Translations under genes and position numbers: made by a program
The notes under the pieces: generated by a model
Seen by the model: only the letters and a program-made list of their open reading frames with translations
Databases searched by the model: none
Told to the model about the DNA's origin: nothing
In this document: one piece after another, positions 1 through 12,900 of the stretch
Position numbering within the stretch: position 1 is the stretch's first letter
How the letters are laid out: each line of letters starts with the position of its first letter
Origin: Fragilaria radians
Taxonomy: Eukaryota > Bacillariophyta > Fragilariophyceae > Fragilariales > Fragilariaceae
Direction: 5' to 3'
Length of the DNA stretch: 64,000 nt
Assembly (NCBI GenBank): GCA_900642245.1
Contig: CAAAJI010000007.1
Location: 395,717 to 459,716, forward strand

Positions 1-626
1 ATCATCTCGCGAAGCCTCAATTGATCGGATCTGGAAGTGGTGGCGCAGTCTTTGCATTTTCCGATTCTTCTTCTGTCATACTCAAGGTCAGTTGGGATAA
101 AAGTTCCCAGTCAGTTGCCAACGAATGCACTATCTTACGACGATTAGAAGATCTTGGAGTTGAATCCTGTGAAAGATGTTTAGGGATTTATCCCTACTAC
201 GATACACAACGCGTTATGATATTGTTGGAACCCTATGTTGTAGATGCTGTTGCGGATGTGAGGCAATTAACGGATTCATCGCAACGAATCGTCGCAGTGG
301 AGCAAATTGCAAAGACCCTGATACAAATGCTAGCTGCAAATATTGCTACTATTGACATCCAGCCTCTCATATCAAAAGATACGGGACACGTTCTCTTCAT
401 TGATATGACCGAGGCAAAGGAATTGAAGCCTCCACTTACGTATTTAGATCAGTCTCTCCTTTCCTCATTTACGAGTGAAATGATGACATTGATTCCTGAA
501 GAGTATCTATCGTATGCAACAAGTTCTGCTCGCCATGAAATCAATTCCTTGGCTTCCAAGGGAATTCACCTCTCACCAGAAGCCCAGAATATCATCAAAG
601 AACTTACACCATTTTGGTCTGGATGA
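1..626 (+). CDS. Protein-kinase-like protein, 5'-partial
   Basis: The reading frame is open from the left edge (first full codon at 3) to a TGA at 624-626, so the true start lies outside the window and only the last ~207 residues are seen. Visible kinase-fold marks are a glycine-rich loop (GSGSGGAVF), a VAIK-like lysine (ILKVSW), an alphaC-type glutamate (ANECTIL) and a hinge-like stretch (VMILLEPYV). The catalytic loop and DFG region are degenerate: where HRDxKxxN...DFG would stand, the sequence has DIQPLI followed by FIDMTEA. This suggests a divergent kinase or pseudokinase of a type I associate with diatoms, not a standard Ser/Thr kinase. It ends in WSG with little after the lobe. No neighbour suggests a pathway. 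The fold assignment is moderately secure; activity and substrate are unknown. Confidence 0.6.
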   Translation, partial: HLAKPQLIGSGSGGAVFAFSDSSSVILKVSWDKSSQSVANECTILRRLEDLGVESCERCLGIYPYYDTQRVMILLEPYVVDAVADVRQLTDSSQRIVAVEQIAKTLIQMLAANIATIDIQPLISKDTGHVLFIDMTEAKELKPPLTYLDQSLLSSFTSEMMTLIPEEYLSYATSSARHEINSLASKGIHLSPEAQNIIKELTPFWSG

Positions 627-2157
627 TCTTTCGACCAATCCAGCAAAGAGAAATTCCCGATCTTTATTCCAGAGTAAAGCACAATAGATTGGAAAAGGTT
701 GTAGATCATACCGAGGTCGTTTTTGGGAAAAAAGCACTATATCCCTTATCACGAACATTTTTTGTCCTAGTTTCATACATTTACATATCCAATTCCCTTT
801 CTAAATGACATTTTGCTCAGTAACGCAGAAAGACCTTTGAATCAAAAGATAATAATTCTAAAGTGTGACACCTAATTCGGTTTTAAGATTTCGGATTAAG
901 CTTAAAGAAGTTTTCTACGATTCTGGAATTCACAAAACTAACATAACAGTGATGACTCTAAGTAACATATTTGTCACCATAATCATTGGAAGGCATATCT
1001 CAAACTCAACATTCAGTGCTTCACAAATGTGTAATTGCAGTTCATACTCACTTCAGAAAATGAATAAAGAGCAGATCACTTGTCACAGCGGTTCTCATGT
1101 CCTCTATTCTCATCCTTAAATTGTCATGAGTTGTAACGGAAGAGCGTACATGCTCATTTTCATCAAAGAAACTCTGTCTAAACAATTTCTCAGAACTTCT
1201 CTATCAATCCATCCCATGCCGTAGTTATTAGACATTTATTGGTAATTCCAATTCAGTGTCGGCTAATTCATCTAAATCAATACATATAAGCATCTTCTTG
1301 CCCTTTTTATTCTTTTTATTATGCCTTCATCTACGATTGCCATGCATTTATTTGCCTTTGTGTTCTCATTCTTGTATCTTCTTCTTTCAGTCTTGTTTAC
1401 TCCTAAAATCTGTAACACAAATAAGTGATGTTGATATGTCAGCTTAATCACCACTAATGACTTCAGATTGACCACTGTAGCAATGATACTCCCGGAAAGG
1501 CACAAAGTCACATGAGATACATAATATGTGATTGCAGCTACATTTCTTTGTATCTTATCTGACAAGTTAGAATGTCACCAATCTGAAATAGGAGGCATTG
1601 CCAAAGAAAGAGATTGATTCTAGGATGAAGGGAAGAAGAAAAGAGAAACAAACGGCTAATCTTTTAATGATTTGATAAGCAAAGAAAATCCAGATGGGAT
1701 CCGAGTTGGCACTGACTAAACGCTTTAGTGTGTGCACCCATATCTTGTTTTATCAAATAGAATCAAATTTATTATATCGAACTTCATTCGGAACAAGAAT
1801 ATATGCAAATACAGAGTGTCAAAGAAAGTTTGCAGCATGAATAATCTAACTATAGTGTCAGCCATTGTCTGCACAAGTTTCCAACTTGTGGTAGACTTCA
1901 TGGAGTCATAGAATTTAAGTCAATTTTGGATTACTATTTCATGTTATATGGTTATTGAAAATAAGTTCTTTAATTAGGAGAGAATAATGTGGCATTACGA
2001 AGTTACTCTATCAGCGTACTGTATGTCATTTGCTGGCTAAACGGCTTGTCAATGTTTCACAAAGGAAGCCAAGTAGCATAGCAGATATAGTTTAACCCAA
2101 GTCAAGGAGAGTAAATTTCTCCTATGAATTGAAGTATGACTATATGCTGCATCAAGC
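627..2157. other. Intergenic, no gene recognised
   Basis: AT-rich sequence between the kinase-like gene and a transposon scrap. The open frames here (for example 1272-1565 on the minus strand) lack recognisable motifs, show no splice-linked partners and look like chance. No tRNA or rRNA was recognised. Confidence 0.5.
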
Positions 2158-2421
2158 GTGGGAAATGTGCGAACTTCATTATTTTTGAGCCTAATCCAAA
2201 ATGACGACAGAAAAACTCAAGTCTTCCAGGGAGCTAGCACTTTTGCTGCCTTGAGACTTCCTTTCGAGATAAGTAATTGTAAGTCTCGTGTGTGGGAACA
2301 TTTTTCAAAAGAAAATATTAAAAAATCATTACTTGGAAACCAAATTGTAAGAATACCTAAAGGAACAATAAAAATCACATTTAAACAAGCTACCGCTCAC
2401 TGGGAAGGCTGTAACTGCTAA
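2158..2421 (+). pseudogene. Possible BED-zinc-finger (hAT-type) transposase scrap
   Basis: A short frame carries SRVWEHFSKE and, 16 residues later, RIPKGTIK and AHWEG. These resemble the start, middle and end of a BED zinc finger, as found in hAT transposases (WxHF..., ...PKGTTSNLxxHL...H). The CxxC pair expected between them is missing and no transposase catalytic part follows. I read it as a decayed fragment. It could also be a chance resemblance. Confidence 0.3.
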
Positions 2422-2570
2422 AGTGTGTCTGGCTAGAATTTGGAACCAGAGGAACAGCGATGGTTGATATTGAAAAGTATAGAATAAACATCAACGAGCT
2501 GGGTTATCCATTTTTAATCTAGGATGATGTACTCTTATTGAGTAACACGCGGGATGCTAATCAATCATGA

Positions 2571-3353
2571 CTATATGAATCCAATTTTTATATCTTTGCG
2601 AGAATCCATTTGAGATAAGACCTTGTTATAGAAAAAATCTGCGGTATCTGGGCCTGTGTCGGGAAGGGTGAAAACGGTAAATCCCTTCTGGTTAACGAAG
2701 GCGTCGAGAAGAAGGAGTTTTGTGTTTCCTAAATTCATGGGTGAGTTTTTTTCATTAGACTCTGAATCACAAAGTGCATTCAATCGATTCGGTGTTCCAA
2801 CGGCAATTGAATACGCTTGATTCTTCAGCATATCCTTTTGTGCACCGATACTCAAATGTTTCGCAAAGAATTTACCGCACCTGATCTTGAGTGACGAGAT
2901 TTCTTTAAGGACTTCAACAGCCCTTCTTGCTGAAAGACATATGATCAATACCATTGGTGATCCTATTACGTTCCATTCCTTGAGCTTAGTTCGAGAAACA
3001 ACGCTCTTAAGCCTTTCGCAAAAACTTCCTTTACTGCATGTCACAAGACTTGACGCATGTAATTTCATTGAGCGAGATATAGAGCCTTGTCGTATTTGGA
3101 TATAGTGATTTATAACTGTGTCTAAGAACTTAGCTTGCATATCACCAGGATAATTCATTACGCTTCGTCCAGACTCAATAAGAACTTTGGTTTCAGATTT
3201 CTGTGAAACATTAGATACTGTGGGATCCTCTTCGTTCCTCTTCCGCTTCTTCAAGCTTTGATCAATTTCAACTTCGCCCAACCCTATCTCCACATCAGGC
3301 TCTCTAATAGATGACCTGAGGTACATATCGTCTGTAAGGTCATCGCCACCCAT
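2571..3353 (-). CDS. CMS1: CMS1/CMSS1-like small-subunit ribosome biogenesis protein
   Basis: Single-exon protein of 260 residues matching the Cms1/CMSS1 family (U3-containing 90S pre-ribosome, nucleolar). The start at 3353 is chosen because MGGDDLTDD aligns with the MADDLxDE start of the human protein. An upstream in-frame ATG at 3425 would add 24 hydrophobic residues with no counterpart. The acidic N-terminus is followed by a basic KKRKRNEED patch (nuclear-localisation-like). The conserved core is GSPMVLIICLSARRAVEVL, then KFFAKHLSIGAQ and VGTPNRLNAL, ending in KIGFI like the family's KLGLF. The core is a helicase-like (DEAD-box-derived) fold without the Walker residues. The length is close to the human protein (about 280). 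Identification is confident; exact role is inferred from the family. Confidence 0.88.
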   Translation of the reverse strand: MGGDDLTDDMYLRSSIREPDVEIGLGEVEIDQSLKKRKRNEEDPTVSNVSQKSETKVLIESGRSVMNYPGDMQAKFLDTVINHYIQIRQGSISRSMKLHASSLVTCSKGSFCERLKSVVSRTKLKEWNVIGSPMVLIICLSARRAVEVLKEISSLKIRCGKFFAKHLSIGAQKDMLKNQAYSIAVGTPNRLNALCDSESNEKNSPMNLGNTKLLLLDAFVNQKGFTVFTLPDTGPDTADFFYNKVLSQMDSRKDIKIGFI

Positions 3354-5430
3354 TTTACCAAAGTTTATCAATCTATTAAACAAGAGTTTTATTAACTCGA
3401 TCCTTAGCAACGCTATACTTTGCATGATTTAATTGATTCACAGTCGAAAAGTCGATGGCTGGCAGGGCAAAGTTCGTGCGTGATTAAACGTGCGGTACAA
3501 TTCCTGAGTTTCCATGTGAGCACACTTGGTACCATGTTGATGGCCTTTCAGACCTTGAGATTTGAAGTTAAGTAGAAATATACCAGCATTGGAAGCTTTT
3601 AAAGTCGTTCTATATTATTAAATGGGTAAACAATTATGAAACAGATTCCGCGGAATATCTATCTGCATTATGTCATCTAGTATAGTTGATCCAAGATTTT
3701 CCAAAAAGTACAGCGGGGGAAATGTATTGCATGATTTCACCATTGGTAAAGATCGTGCAATTACCAAAAGAGATGCTATGTAATCCTCCTTCAGAACTTA
3801 ACAAAGTAGTTGCATCATCTCCTGTGAAATGATACGTTGGACTGCTAAACTAGTCGCGTTACTCTGAAAACAATGGCTTGGAATCAGCTGATAGCGAACC
3901 ACAAAATAATCTGGATTGTTTAAACGCTAAGGTTGACGCGCTGCTTTTAAGGCAGTAAGATTGGCCTTAGAAGTATACTTGAGTCGTGACGGTGACAGGT
4001 TACCAAATAAAAAATCCGCACGCAGTCCAAACTTTTAATGAAACTATCAAGAACCATTTCAAATTTTTCAATAACACTGAAAATTGTTCCCTTTTGTAAC
4101 TTTTGTATCTAACTCTTTCTCGCATTGCAATATGCAATTGTATAGATTTGTTGTCTGGGAAACCTTTGACTGTACCTTTCTGCCTCACATATCACATAAT
4201 GCTTTCTGTCATCTCTTGCAACCATGATATGCCATGTTTGTCCCCTAACACAAAATTAGCATTCCCATCTTTACGCCCATGTTTTCAAGGTTTTGTTATA
4301 TGTTATTCTCCACTAACAGTTCCATGAACTTAAAATGCCTCTCAGCATAACTTGATGAGGATGAGAAAATGATGTATAGACTTCGTTATCAAAACTCCTC
4401 TGTCATTGCAGCATGGCTATGCAATTAAATCTCAAATCCCTCGTGAAAGCACGAGTCTGGGGCCTGGTGAGCTGCCCGTTGCAATAACTATCGGGGTTTT
4501 GGGAACGTGGGACACATACAAGTCTTCGAAAGCCGTAAGATACTTTTTGAACAACGCTTTTGCAAGGAAAACTATAAATGCTGGAGAGTGCACAAGTAGA
4601 GGCTTAGTTCCAGACAATTCAATAAACTAAGCACGGGAAAAAGCTCAGCAATTTTAGGTGAGGTGAGCTGACACCAGAACTAAAGCACTTAAATCAGCTG
4701 GCACTAGAATCCAAAGGTATCTTTGCTGGGAAATCACAATAACTGGGATTCACTCTATCCATATTAAACATAACGTTGAGTTAGACCACAATACATTACA
4801 ATCACCAAGGGGCCCATCCAAGTGTCATATAAATTTGGTGATCTCTTTCAGACCCACAGTTAACATTGTCTGTGCTTGAGCTTTCACTTCCTACTTTTCC
4901 TTTTCCCACTACTTCAAGTTTCACAAACTATAATTGTTTTCTTCCAACTTTCAAATTCAATTTGCTGCTGTACTTTATAACTTCTTAGGTTGCAATTGTC
5001 TTCTACAACTCTCAAGTTTAATTCTCAACCTTACTACTTAACTACTCAAGATAAAATTGTCCAAATTTTCAAGTTTAATGGCAATTTTTGGAATATTTGT
5101 GGCTCAACTTCAAGTATCGCTTGGTCCAAATCTTCATTTCGGTTGGTGTCTATTTTAGATAACCAAGAGTATAAACTTACTTATCCACGTCAATGTCTAA
5201 AATATACATTTGTAGCCAGTGCAAAGATGACCGCAACCCCAGCATGTCACAAAGTATGTAAACGTTAAGAATACATAAAAAGGGGAGGAAATATCTCAGA
5301 CAAATCAGACCATACTTTTGTTTTTGTTGATGAATTTCTTGAAGAAGCCATCCGAATTTCAAGTAATTATCTCAGAAGAAGATTTAGAATAAATATGTTG
5401 GTCATCAGATCATAATGTGCTTACTACAAC
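3354..5430. other. Intergenic, pyrimidine-rich stretch, no gene recognised
   Basis: Contains the upstream region of the CMS1 gene and, at about 4850-5060, a stretch rich in CTT/TTC and CAACTT-like units on the + strand. Open frames here have no recognisable motif. No structured RNA was recognised. Confidence 0.45.
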
Positions 5431-5439
5431 CAGCATAAG

Positions 5440-5960
5440 TAATTCCCTACATAATTAATGTATAAAGCTACTGTTTCTACCAGGAAAATACCACATCAGT
5501 GTTTTAGATGATCATGAGGCTGCAGTGAAAAGTAAACTTCCAATAGTCAGTGCAATCATTACAGCTGACCTACCACTTGGATCATCGGTATTACTAGTTG
5601 TACATGAAGGTATTTACAATGAAACAGCCAACGCTTGCATGTTGCCAGAATTTCCGTTAAGGGAATTCGGAGAAAAAATGACTCAACTCGTCATGGACAT
5701 AGAGTGACTCAGGAGATGGTTGATTTAGTTGTGGTACCTCTAGATCTTGCAGACTGTATGATCCATTTCAAAAACCGATTTCCTACTCCTGAGGAAATAG
5801 AGTTACTCTAGCAATATTGCTTGACATAAGGTGATACTCCGTTGAATCCATCATCATTCTCTGACCAAGCTGTACACAAGTTTTATCAGGAGATCTGATT
5901 TATCTTCCATCATTAAAATTACAGCAAGAAGCCACATTATGCCTAAACGGTCCTAATTTG
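5440..5960 (+). pseudogene. Decayed copia-type polyprotein (protease/linker region)
   Basis: The + strand encodes, with stops and frame changes, a pattern I recognise from diatom copia-like polyproteins: VLDDHEA, KLPIVSAI, TADLPLGSSVLLVVHEGIYN and FPLREFGEK. After a frame change around 5710 come D-L-A-D-C-M-I-H-F-K, then PTPEEIELL, QYCLT, GDTPLNP and FSDQAVHKFYQE. Several codons in the second half are stops, so the copy is dead. No LTRs could be delimited. The reading depends on memory of the family; a translated search would settle it. Confidence 0.5.
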
Positions 5961-6189
5961 ATCCTTCACATGGAACAAATATCAAGGGAAAGCATTCAAA
6001 TCTGGTATTGGGAGACATGCTTGATATTATATTCTTGAAACGGTTGTGCTATTTTGTCTGGTTCTGCGAAAACTCTTGCGGTGTTCCCTATAGGTATTGC
6101 AACTGTAAGAGATTTGAATGCTTTAAACTTTCCTGTGGCTTCGTTGATTCTCTCGAACATTCATCTCTCACAAGTGTGACTTATCGTGG

Positions 6190-7280
6190 CCTTAAGTTTC
6201 GACCGCTTTGACTTTAGTTGCCGCATCCTTTGGAAGTTCAACTAATTGATCATTTAGCTGTTTCAGCCACGCATCGTTTTGAATTTTCAGGATTTCTTCA
6301 ATATTTTTGCTGTGTCAAGCTATTTCTTTCCTGATTGACCTCACGTCTGGAAAATTATTGCGTTGTTTTGCAAGGTGTTGTTCATGCCGTAGGTGTACAC
6401 ATCCCTTCTGGTACTTGATTACTGCTAAGCACCTTTCCTGATCTCCCCGATTCCAAGCTGACACTTGTCAACATTTTATTGATGCTGTTAACTGTTTGAT
6501 AAATTTGTCCAGACATACCAACATCATCTGATGCCTCTAGTTTTATTGGGTTTTCTGATTCCTCAATTCAACTTGAAATTTTATAGTGTTGACACAGTCA
6601 ATGATTATGTTCAATGTGTACCCGTGTATTTTGTTGATCTTTGGAGTATAATTGTCAGTGTCTTAGCCACCTTAATGGTGTTCTCGTTGGTTTGTTGAAC
6701 TGTAAGGTTATCATAATGGGTGTATGATCAGTGTAATACGCTTCTGGGTATGCTGGATATTTGATTGAGCTAGCCTTTGCAGCAAGTGAACTGCTAGCAT
6801 TGACATGATCTATACATGCTTTCCCCTAGCGTGGCGAGATCTTGAGAAAGTGCCTATCTGGGTGAAACATACCTTCCTACTTTGTGTATTGTTGCTCCCA
6901 GCTGGGAGTGAATTGATGTTTGTCTGTGGTGCGTGTTGTAATCAGTTGGGTAAATGGATATAACTGCAACTTTATTTCTGTACATGCAGTCAGCCCATCT
7001 TCCAATGTAGTCAATAATTTAGTCAACAGTTCTATTTAAGCCTTGGTCCTGTATACAGAATTTCCTTTTGGCTTTCTGTATGATGAAAATTTCGTTTCTG
7101 ATTCTGATGTTGCAAAGTGATACTCTCTCTTGTTTTGTGGCAGCTTGTGAAATCTCTTGGATGCTATGTTCCTTGAGGCAATATTCATTTCTTGACCTAA
7201 GAAAAATATTGGTGCACTATTTATGTCGCAAAATGCCGCGACAGGTGTATGCACTTGCACGTTGATATTCAATTTCCCTT
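6190..7280 (-). pseudogene. Decayed non-LTR retrotransposon endonuclease (EEP fold)
   Basis: Read on the minus strand in shifting frames, the segment gives VAVISIYPTDYN, SQLGA and YVSPR, then IDHVNASSSLAAKA and, after a short gap, YYTDHTPIMITL. These match, in order, the later part of an endonuclease/exonuclease/phosphatase domain (the tyrosine strand, the PR turn, RIDxxLxSxxL and the final SDHxPI catalytic motif). A downstream stretch (EILKIQNDAWLKQLNDQLVEL) looks like the linker toward a reverse transcriptase. Stops and frameshifts are frequent, and no reverse transcriptase core is left before 6190. It lies opposite to the copia remnant at 5.4-6.0 kb. Confidence 0.45.
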
Positions 7281-7522
7281 TATTCGGAATTTGGAATCAT
7301 CAAGATTGAATTTGTAAAATCAATTGCAACCGGCATGTGAAGAAGTTTTAGGAGATATAGGAGAAGAATATGCTCTAAGCTACTCTAAGAGTTTATACAA
7401 ATTGTAAATTATGATCTAAAACGTTACTTTTATCCTAGATCTCTTGTGAATCAACTGCAACGTGTTTCCTTAACCACGTAGTCTCTTTAGCTTACGTGTT
7501 AGATTCAAAACTTAACATTTAG
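7281..7522. other. Intergenic before the gap
   Basis: AT-rich sequence with no recognisable coding or structural signal, running into the run of N. Confidence 0.5.
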
Positions 7523-7779
7523 NNNNNNNNNNNNNNNNNNNNNNNNNNNNNNNNNNNNNNNNNNNNNNNNNNNNNNNNNNNNNNNNNNNNNNNNNNNNNN
7601 NNNNNNNNNNNNNNNNNNNNNNNNNNNNNNNNNNNNNNNNNNNNNNNNNNNNNNNNNNNNNNNNNNNNNNNNNNNNNNNNNNNNNNNNNNNNNNNNNNNN
7701 NNNNNNNNNNNNNNNNNNNNNNNNNNNNNNNNNNNNNNNNNNNNNNNNNNNNNNNNNNNNNNNNNNNNNNNNNNNNNNN
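7523..7779. other. Assembly gap (257 N)
   Basis: An unbroken run of N. It sits beside transposon remnants, which is where short-read assemblies usually break. Its true length is unknown and nothing can be said about its content. Confidence 0.99.
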
Positions 7780-9983
7780 CATATAAGACTTTGTCTTAAT
7801 TGAATTTGTGGAAGGTATAGAAAGAATGGTTACCTATGTGACCTAAGTCTAGATTTAGATTAGTAAATATCAGAATATTAATTCTACTATTATTTACTAT
7901 GTACTAACAATAACTTGGACGTCTCCAGTATCGGTACACACACACATCACTTTGCCTTATTAATTTATTATAATATTATTAGACTGTATTGCTTACAACC
8001 TATAGTGTTAGGTATTATCTTAATGAACTTAACTCAAGGTATGTCAGAATATGGTGCTTGAACGTTTTGAGGGTATTTTCCTTTTGTTTGTTCAGATTAT
8101 ATTCATTTGGGATATTTGATATTTGAGATCGCGTGGTCAGAGTTAGTCTTTGTCATTAAATTAGCAATCACAACTTTCAAGTGCAACTTTTGCTTGCTTT
8201 CATCTGTTTGATCAACTGAATAGAAGACTTTCTAACAGCAATCGCAAAGCAGTGGAAAACAACAGGGGAAGGAATATTTTATGAAGAATGTGCTGGAAGC
8301 AAGGCAAAACAAGCCATAATTGTCAAGTGAAGCAATCATATCATTGCTGAAGAGGCTGGAAACCGAATTTTCTTTCGCATCACCTTGACAGATGAAATTT
8401 TCGTTCGGAAAACTCAGGTAAAATTTCTACGACAAACGCGTACTGGAAAAATTTGGTTCAGAGTCAAAGTCAAATTTGTAGAAATATTCCCTGAATATTG
8501 AAAGGTTGCTGTCAATGTCATATAAACAAGCACCCAAATTGAACCGTGGAACCAGGATATAAAGTAGGCCTGAGAAGAGCTTGGAACATAAATTCAAAAA
8601 GTTCCTGAGTCACTTAGCTGCTCATCACTATTCCATAATCAGCAATAGTTTGAATTGAAAGGAATTCTGCAAAGTCAGAAGTCACACCACGTTAAACGCT
8701 AACTGACCGGAATACATAGGATTTGACAACGGAAGCAAAATTTCAATCCGTCTTCTTCTGGTTTCAATCTGAAACCTTCAAAAAGTCCTTTGCCAATCAT
8801 GAACTTAAAATTATATTGGGAATTAGAGATCAAGGCTTAAGCCTTATTAATCTTTTGAAGGAGAACCTTCTTGTCCATACTCTTTATTTCTTCATTGACA
8901 CCTGAAATAAGTCATAGTATCATGAAACTTTCAATGTTTTTAGGTCTTTCTTCAATTCAATAGGTTTCGGATCTTGTGATAGTTTTGGTTAAGGTTCAAC
9001 AGACAAGATTGGCTTTGGGATAGTTCATTGTGATGTATAAACTGTTAAGTTGTTTGCAAGAAAAGAATCGATTTGATAGAGAAACTAGAAGGAAATGAGA
9101 AATAGGAAAGTCCTTAGATTATTTACGTAATTTGTTTATTATCCAATTGTAAGCTTTGATCAGTCAAATTCTTTTTAAGTGTTCAAAGTATGGATTTTTG
9201 AAGTAACTTATCCTAAATTATTATTTTCAATACCTATTGTTTATTTATATCTATATGGGAACTGGCAGCAGATAATACTACTTCATTCAAGCAGCTGCAT
9301 TATTCTTTAGAGTGGCTGGCTTTTGGTCTTTCTATACTAGCAAAGGAATCAAAAAGCTAGGGAACTCCAAAAATTATTTGAACACAGATTACTCATAAGT
9401 TGAAATAATTTGACAGATAGGTATTTATGTTTTGAACACTTTCTCTTTCGTCTTATGGGTTGGAGGATCAAAATCGTAAACCTAAATGGTTGAAGCAATT
9501 TCACTGCAGCTCAATACATTTTGAAGGGCGACAAGAATCTACTGTGTCCCTATATTCGCTTACAATCATTGAGTTTTGGATTGAGAATGAAGTACAAATT
9601 CTCCTCTGAAATTAATGTTTTTAGAACCTGTTCTATTCAACGAAGGGTAAGGTTTTGGGAATGACTGTAGTTGTGCAATGCCAAATGTTCAACTGACGTC
9701 ATGTATAGTGAAAATTCAAGCATTCCACATGCATAAGCACAGTATTCTTAGACGAGGAACTCAAATTTGTTTCCCTGTTATTCCTCTAGGATGGGACGAT
9801 TTGAATTCTTCAACAGAAAGCTAATCAACTTCATTCAAAATATGTCCAAGGGTACCATTGCATCACTGGCATTCCGAAAATATGGACCTAAAGGAGAACC
9901 GATAATATGGATGAAAAAAATTTACCTTCCTGCAAAATGTTATTACATTTATCGTTTAATCAGGGTACAGGAAAGTATGATGG
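7780..9983. other. Intergenic, no gene recognised
   Basis: About 2.2 kb of AT-rich sequence downstream (3') of the KIX/TAZ/bromodomain gene. Short open frames at 8723-8905 and 9767-10018 have no motif, and the latter runs into the antisense of that gene. Nothing recognisable. Confidence 0.5.
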
Positions 9984-12900
9984 CTATAACAACGGTAAAA
10001 TCAGCTTCTTACCACTAGAAAAGCATTTTATCTCTTCTTCAAATATTTGTATCATTTTCAAAGCCATTCCTCCCACGTCACTTTCAGCTCCGTTATAAAG
10101 CATGGCATTTTCAAAGACAAGTTTGATATCTTTTTCAACTGCGAATGAATCATCATATGAGAAGCTCTCAAGCTTTTGCTCTACAAGTGAGAGATGCATG
10201 GGAGTCTTGACGACATCGAAGTAATCAGGAAGGCCGAGTACAACTGGGTCTACGGCATCACGAAAGACCCAACCGAACTTGTCATCTATTAAACGTCTCA
10301 GAATAGGGAGATACTTTTGTGATATCGCTGAAGCAGTCAACTTTGATTGGATCTGACCATCTATGGAATCTCGCGATGCCTGAGGCGAGGAAGGAGAAAT
10401 CACTCCAGGGTCCACATCTTTTGAATTTTTCTCATGGCTATCGACTAGTGATGTATCTTCAATAGATCCAGTGGCATTATCAGGGCTCAAGACATTTGAT
10501 TTAACGTCAAAATTTTGATCATTACTTTTGTGACGCTTCGCAGAAGCACCATCGTACGCAGAGGAGACACCAATACCAGCTTCCATTGCAGCATTTCTGA
10601 TCAAGTCATTATCACTGTCATTGGAATGATGAATGGTGCTCTCAAGAGCGCTAAGTTGCTTTCCCTTGCTAACACTTCCACGACGCACCACAGTCTTTGG
10701 AAGGTTATATGTGGACGCGATGCTCGAAGAACTGAGGTTCGAATCCAAAGCTTTGCCAACGTCAATTGAATTGCCATTAAAGGCGATGTTCTCGTTATTC
10801 TCTGTAAAGTTTAAGTCATCTATTTCCCTGGTAATTGATATCGATAATTCAGGGTTATTCAAACCATGGGCGTTCGGGTTGTCGCTCATTGATCCCATTA
10901 AACTATCTGAATCAAGGAGCGGAGACGGACCCGGAGAGATTTGACTATTATTCATCATTCCATTACTGTTGGTTATTACGTTTGATTTTTGTATGAGTTC
11001 CTGCTGAAGAAACATCTTCTGTCGTTGTTGAAATTCTTGCTGGAGCTGTTCCAGCAGAAATAGCTGCTGTTGCAATTCATTTCCTGGTTGCTGTTGCGGT
11101 AGTCCAGGACCTTGCTGTTGCTCGAGCTGCTTGTGCTGTTGGAGAAGCTGGGCTTGCTGATTTTGAAGTTCCTTCAATAACATGTGCTGTTGGTGTAGTT
11201 TATCTTGCGTTAATTGGATATCTTCGATTCCATCCTTCTCGCTGATTTCATTGTTTATATTGACATTAGACATCACAAAAGATTTGCCACTAACGAATTC
11301 ACTTTGTGTATTTTGAATGTCATTTTGGGTTGGCATGATATTTTTATTCTGGGTAGAAGAATCGTCGTCATCAACTTGGTTATTCTGTTGCTTTATTTGA
11401 CGCATAACAGGCCCGCATACCTCACACACTGAAGTTCTGTTTTCATTCTTACAGATACGATAGTGATTCAATACGCATCTACTGCTTAAACAATGGGCAG
11501 TTTTGCAATTCTTATCCCGACATTTTTTCATGTGTTTCCAAAGAGACACCATTTGCCCACAAAATCTAACCTTACAATCATTTCCAGCCTTGCACTTACT
11601 TGCATGACGCAGAAGAAGGAGTCTTTCTTGTTGTTGTTTCACTACTGTTCGTTTGTGAGAATCTTGATACTTAGAATTTCCTGTCTTCAAGATTCCTTGT
11701 GAAGCCTTCGTTTGAACACTTGACTTAGAAACGGTTTGTTGCGATCTCATATCTTGTTGTAATTGCGATAACGAGTTCATATCTGTCGTATTGCTTACTT
11801 TGACAGGTGCATTTGTCAGACTTGTAAGAGACGGGGATGCGGAGAGATTTCCTGATTTGCCAGTTTGATTCATAATGTCCTCTTTCAGGGATTGTTGCTT
11901 CAAAATAGATTCTAAATTCGTTGAAGAAGTTACAAATTGTTGATGCTGCTGAATCTGCTGCAACTGCTGAAGTTGTTTGATTTGATTCATTTGCTCTTGT
12001 AGACGAAGCTGCTGATTTTGGGTGTCACTTCCGGCAGAGAAGTCGCTTGATAGTCCACCAACATCTGGGCCTTCAAGGGACGAGTTGGTTAAGACACCAG
12101 TCGATAAAGAGAAATCGCTCCTATTCGGATTATCCTTTTTGCTTCCACTTGATGAGGATCGATGTACTTCTAGTCCCTGTGCAATCATTTGCAGTCTTTT
12201 CTTTAGTGTATTGGGATCAAGGTATTCTTCTTTTGTTTGTGCAGATCGATACAGGTGTTCCTCCAGTCGCTTCGATATGAAAGGCAATCTAGCAGCATAT
12301 AACGAGTTAGCAACCGTAGAAACATTTTTCCTGATGTCGATAATACATTCTCACCTTTCAGACATTTTGCTCGCATCAGGTCTCATCTGCTCTATAATCT
12401 TGCAAATGCTGTAAATTACTCTACGGCGGTCCGCAAGGTCTTCATTTGACTGCCAGCCACCTATAAATGTTCCGTCTAAGAATGGTTGACTTCCACTGAT
12501 GCTTGAATCAGCTACACTTTCCTTTTCATCCTTTTTATTGCGCGACGTAATGGAGCGACGTCTCTTGTTACCACTCAATGAAGGCAATGATTTCCCGATG
12601 TTTGGGTTACTGGGGTCACTGCCAATGCCAGCTATTGATCCAACACTATTGTCATTAAAACCTGCCATAATATCAGTTGATGAAAGATCATTACCGTTGG
12701 AAGCATTCATCATGCCCCCTCTAGAAGAACTATGGCCCATCATAAGTTGAGCTTGTTGCATATCATTTCCCATGTTCCCTACTGCTGTGGAATTCATCAA
12801 GTGATGCTGCTGAGCTAGGATAGAGTCTTCAGATTGTCCAGTCCGACTGGCCACACCGTTCATTGCATTCAAACCACTTGTCATTTGTTGTAATTGCACT

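Noticed and set aside
10735..10752. GGTTCGAATCC, a tRNA T-loop-like word
   Set aside because: The flanking bases do not form a 5-bp T stem, and it lies inside the coding sequence of the KIX/TAZ/bromodomain gene.
12022..12414. 130-codon + frame and several other + frames across 10.5-14.1 kb
   Set aside because: They are antisense shadows of the Q-rich minus-strand co-regulator gene.
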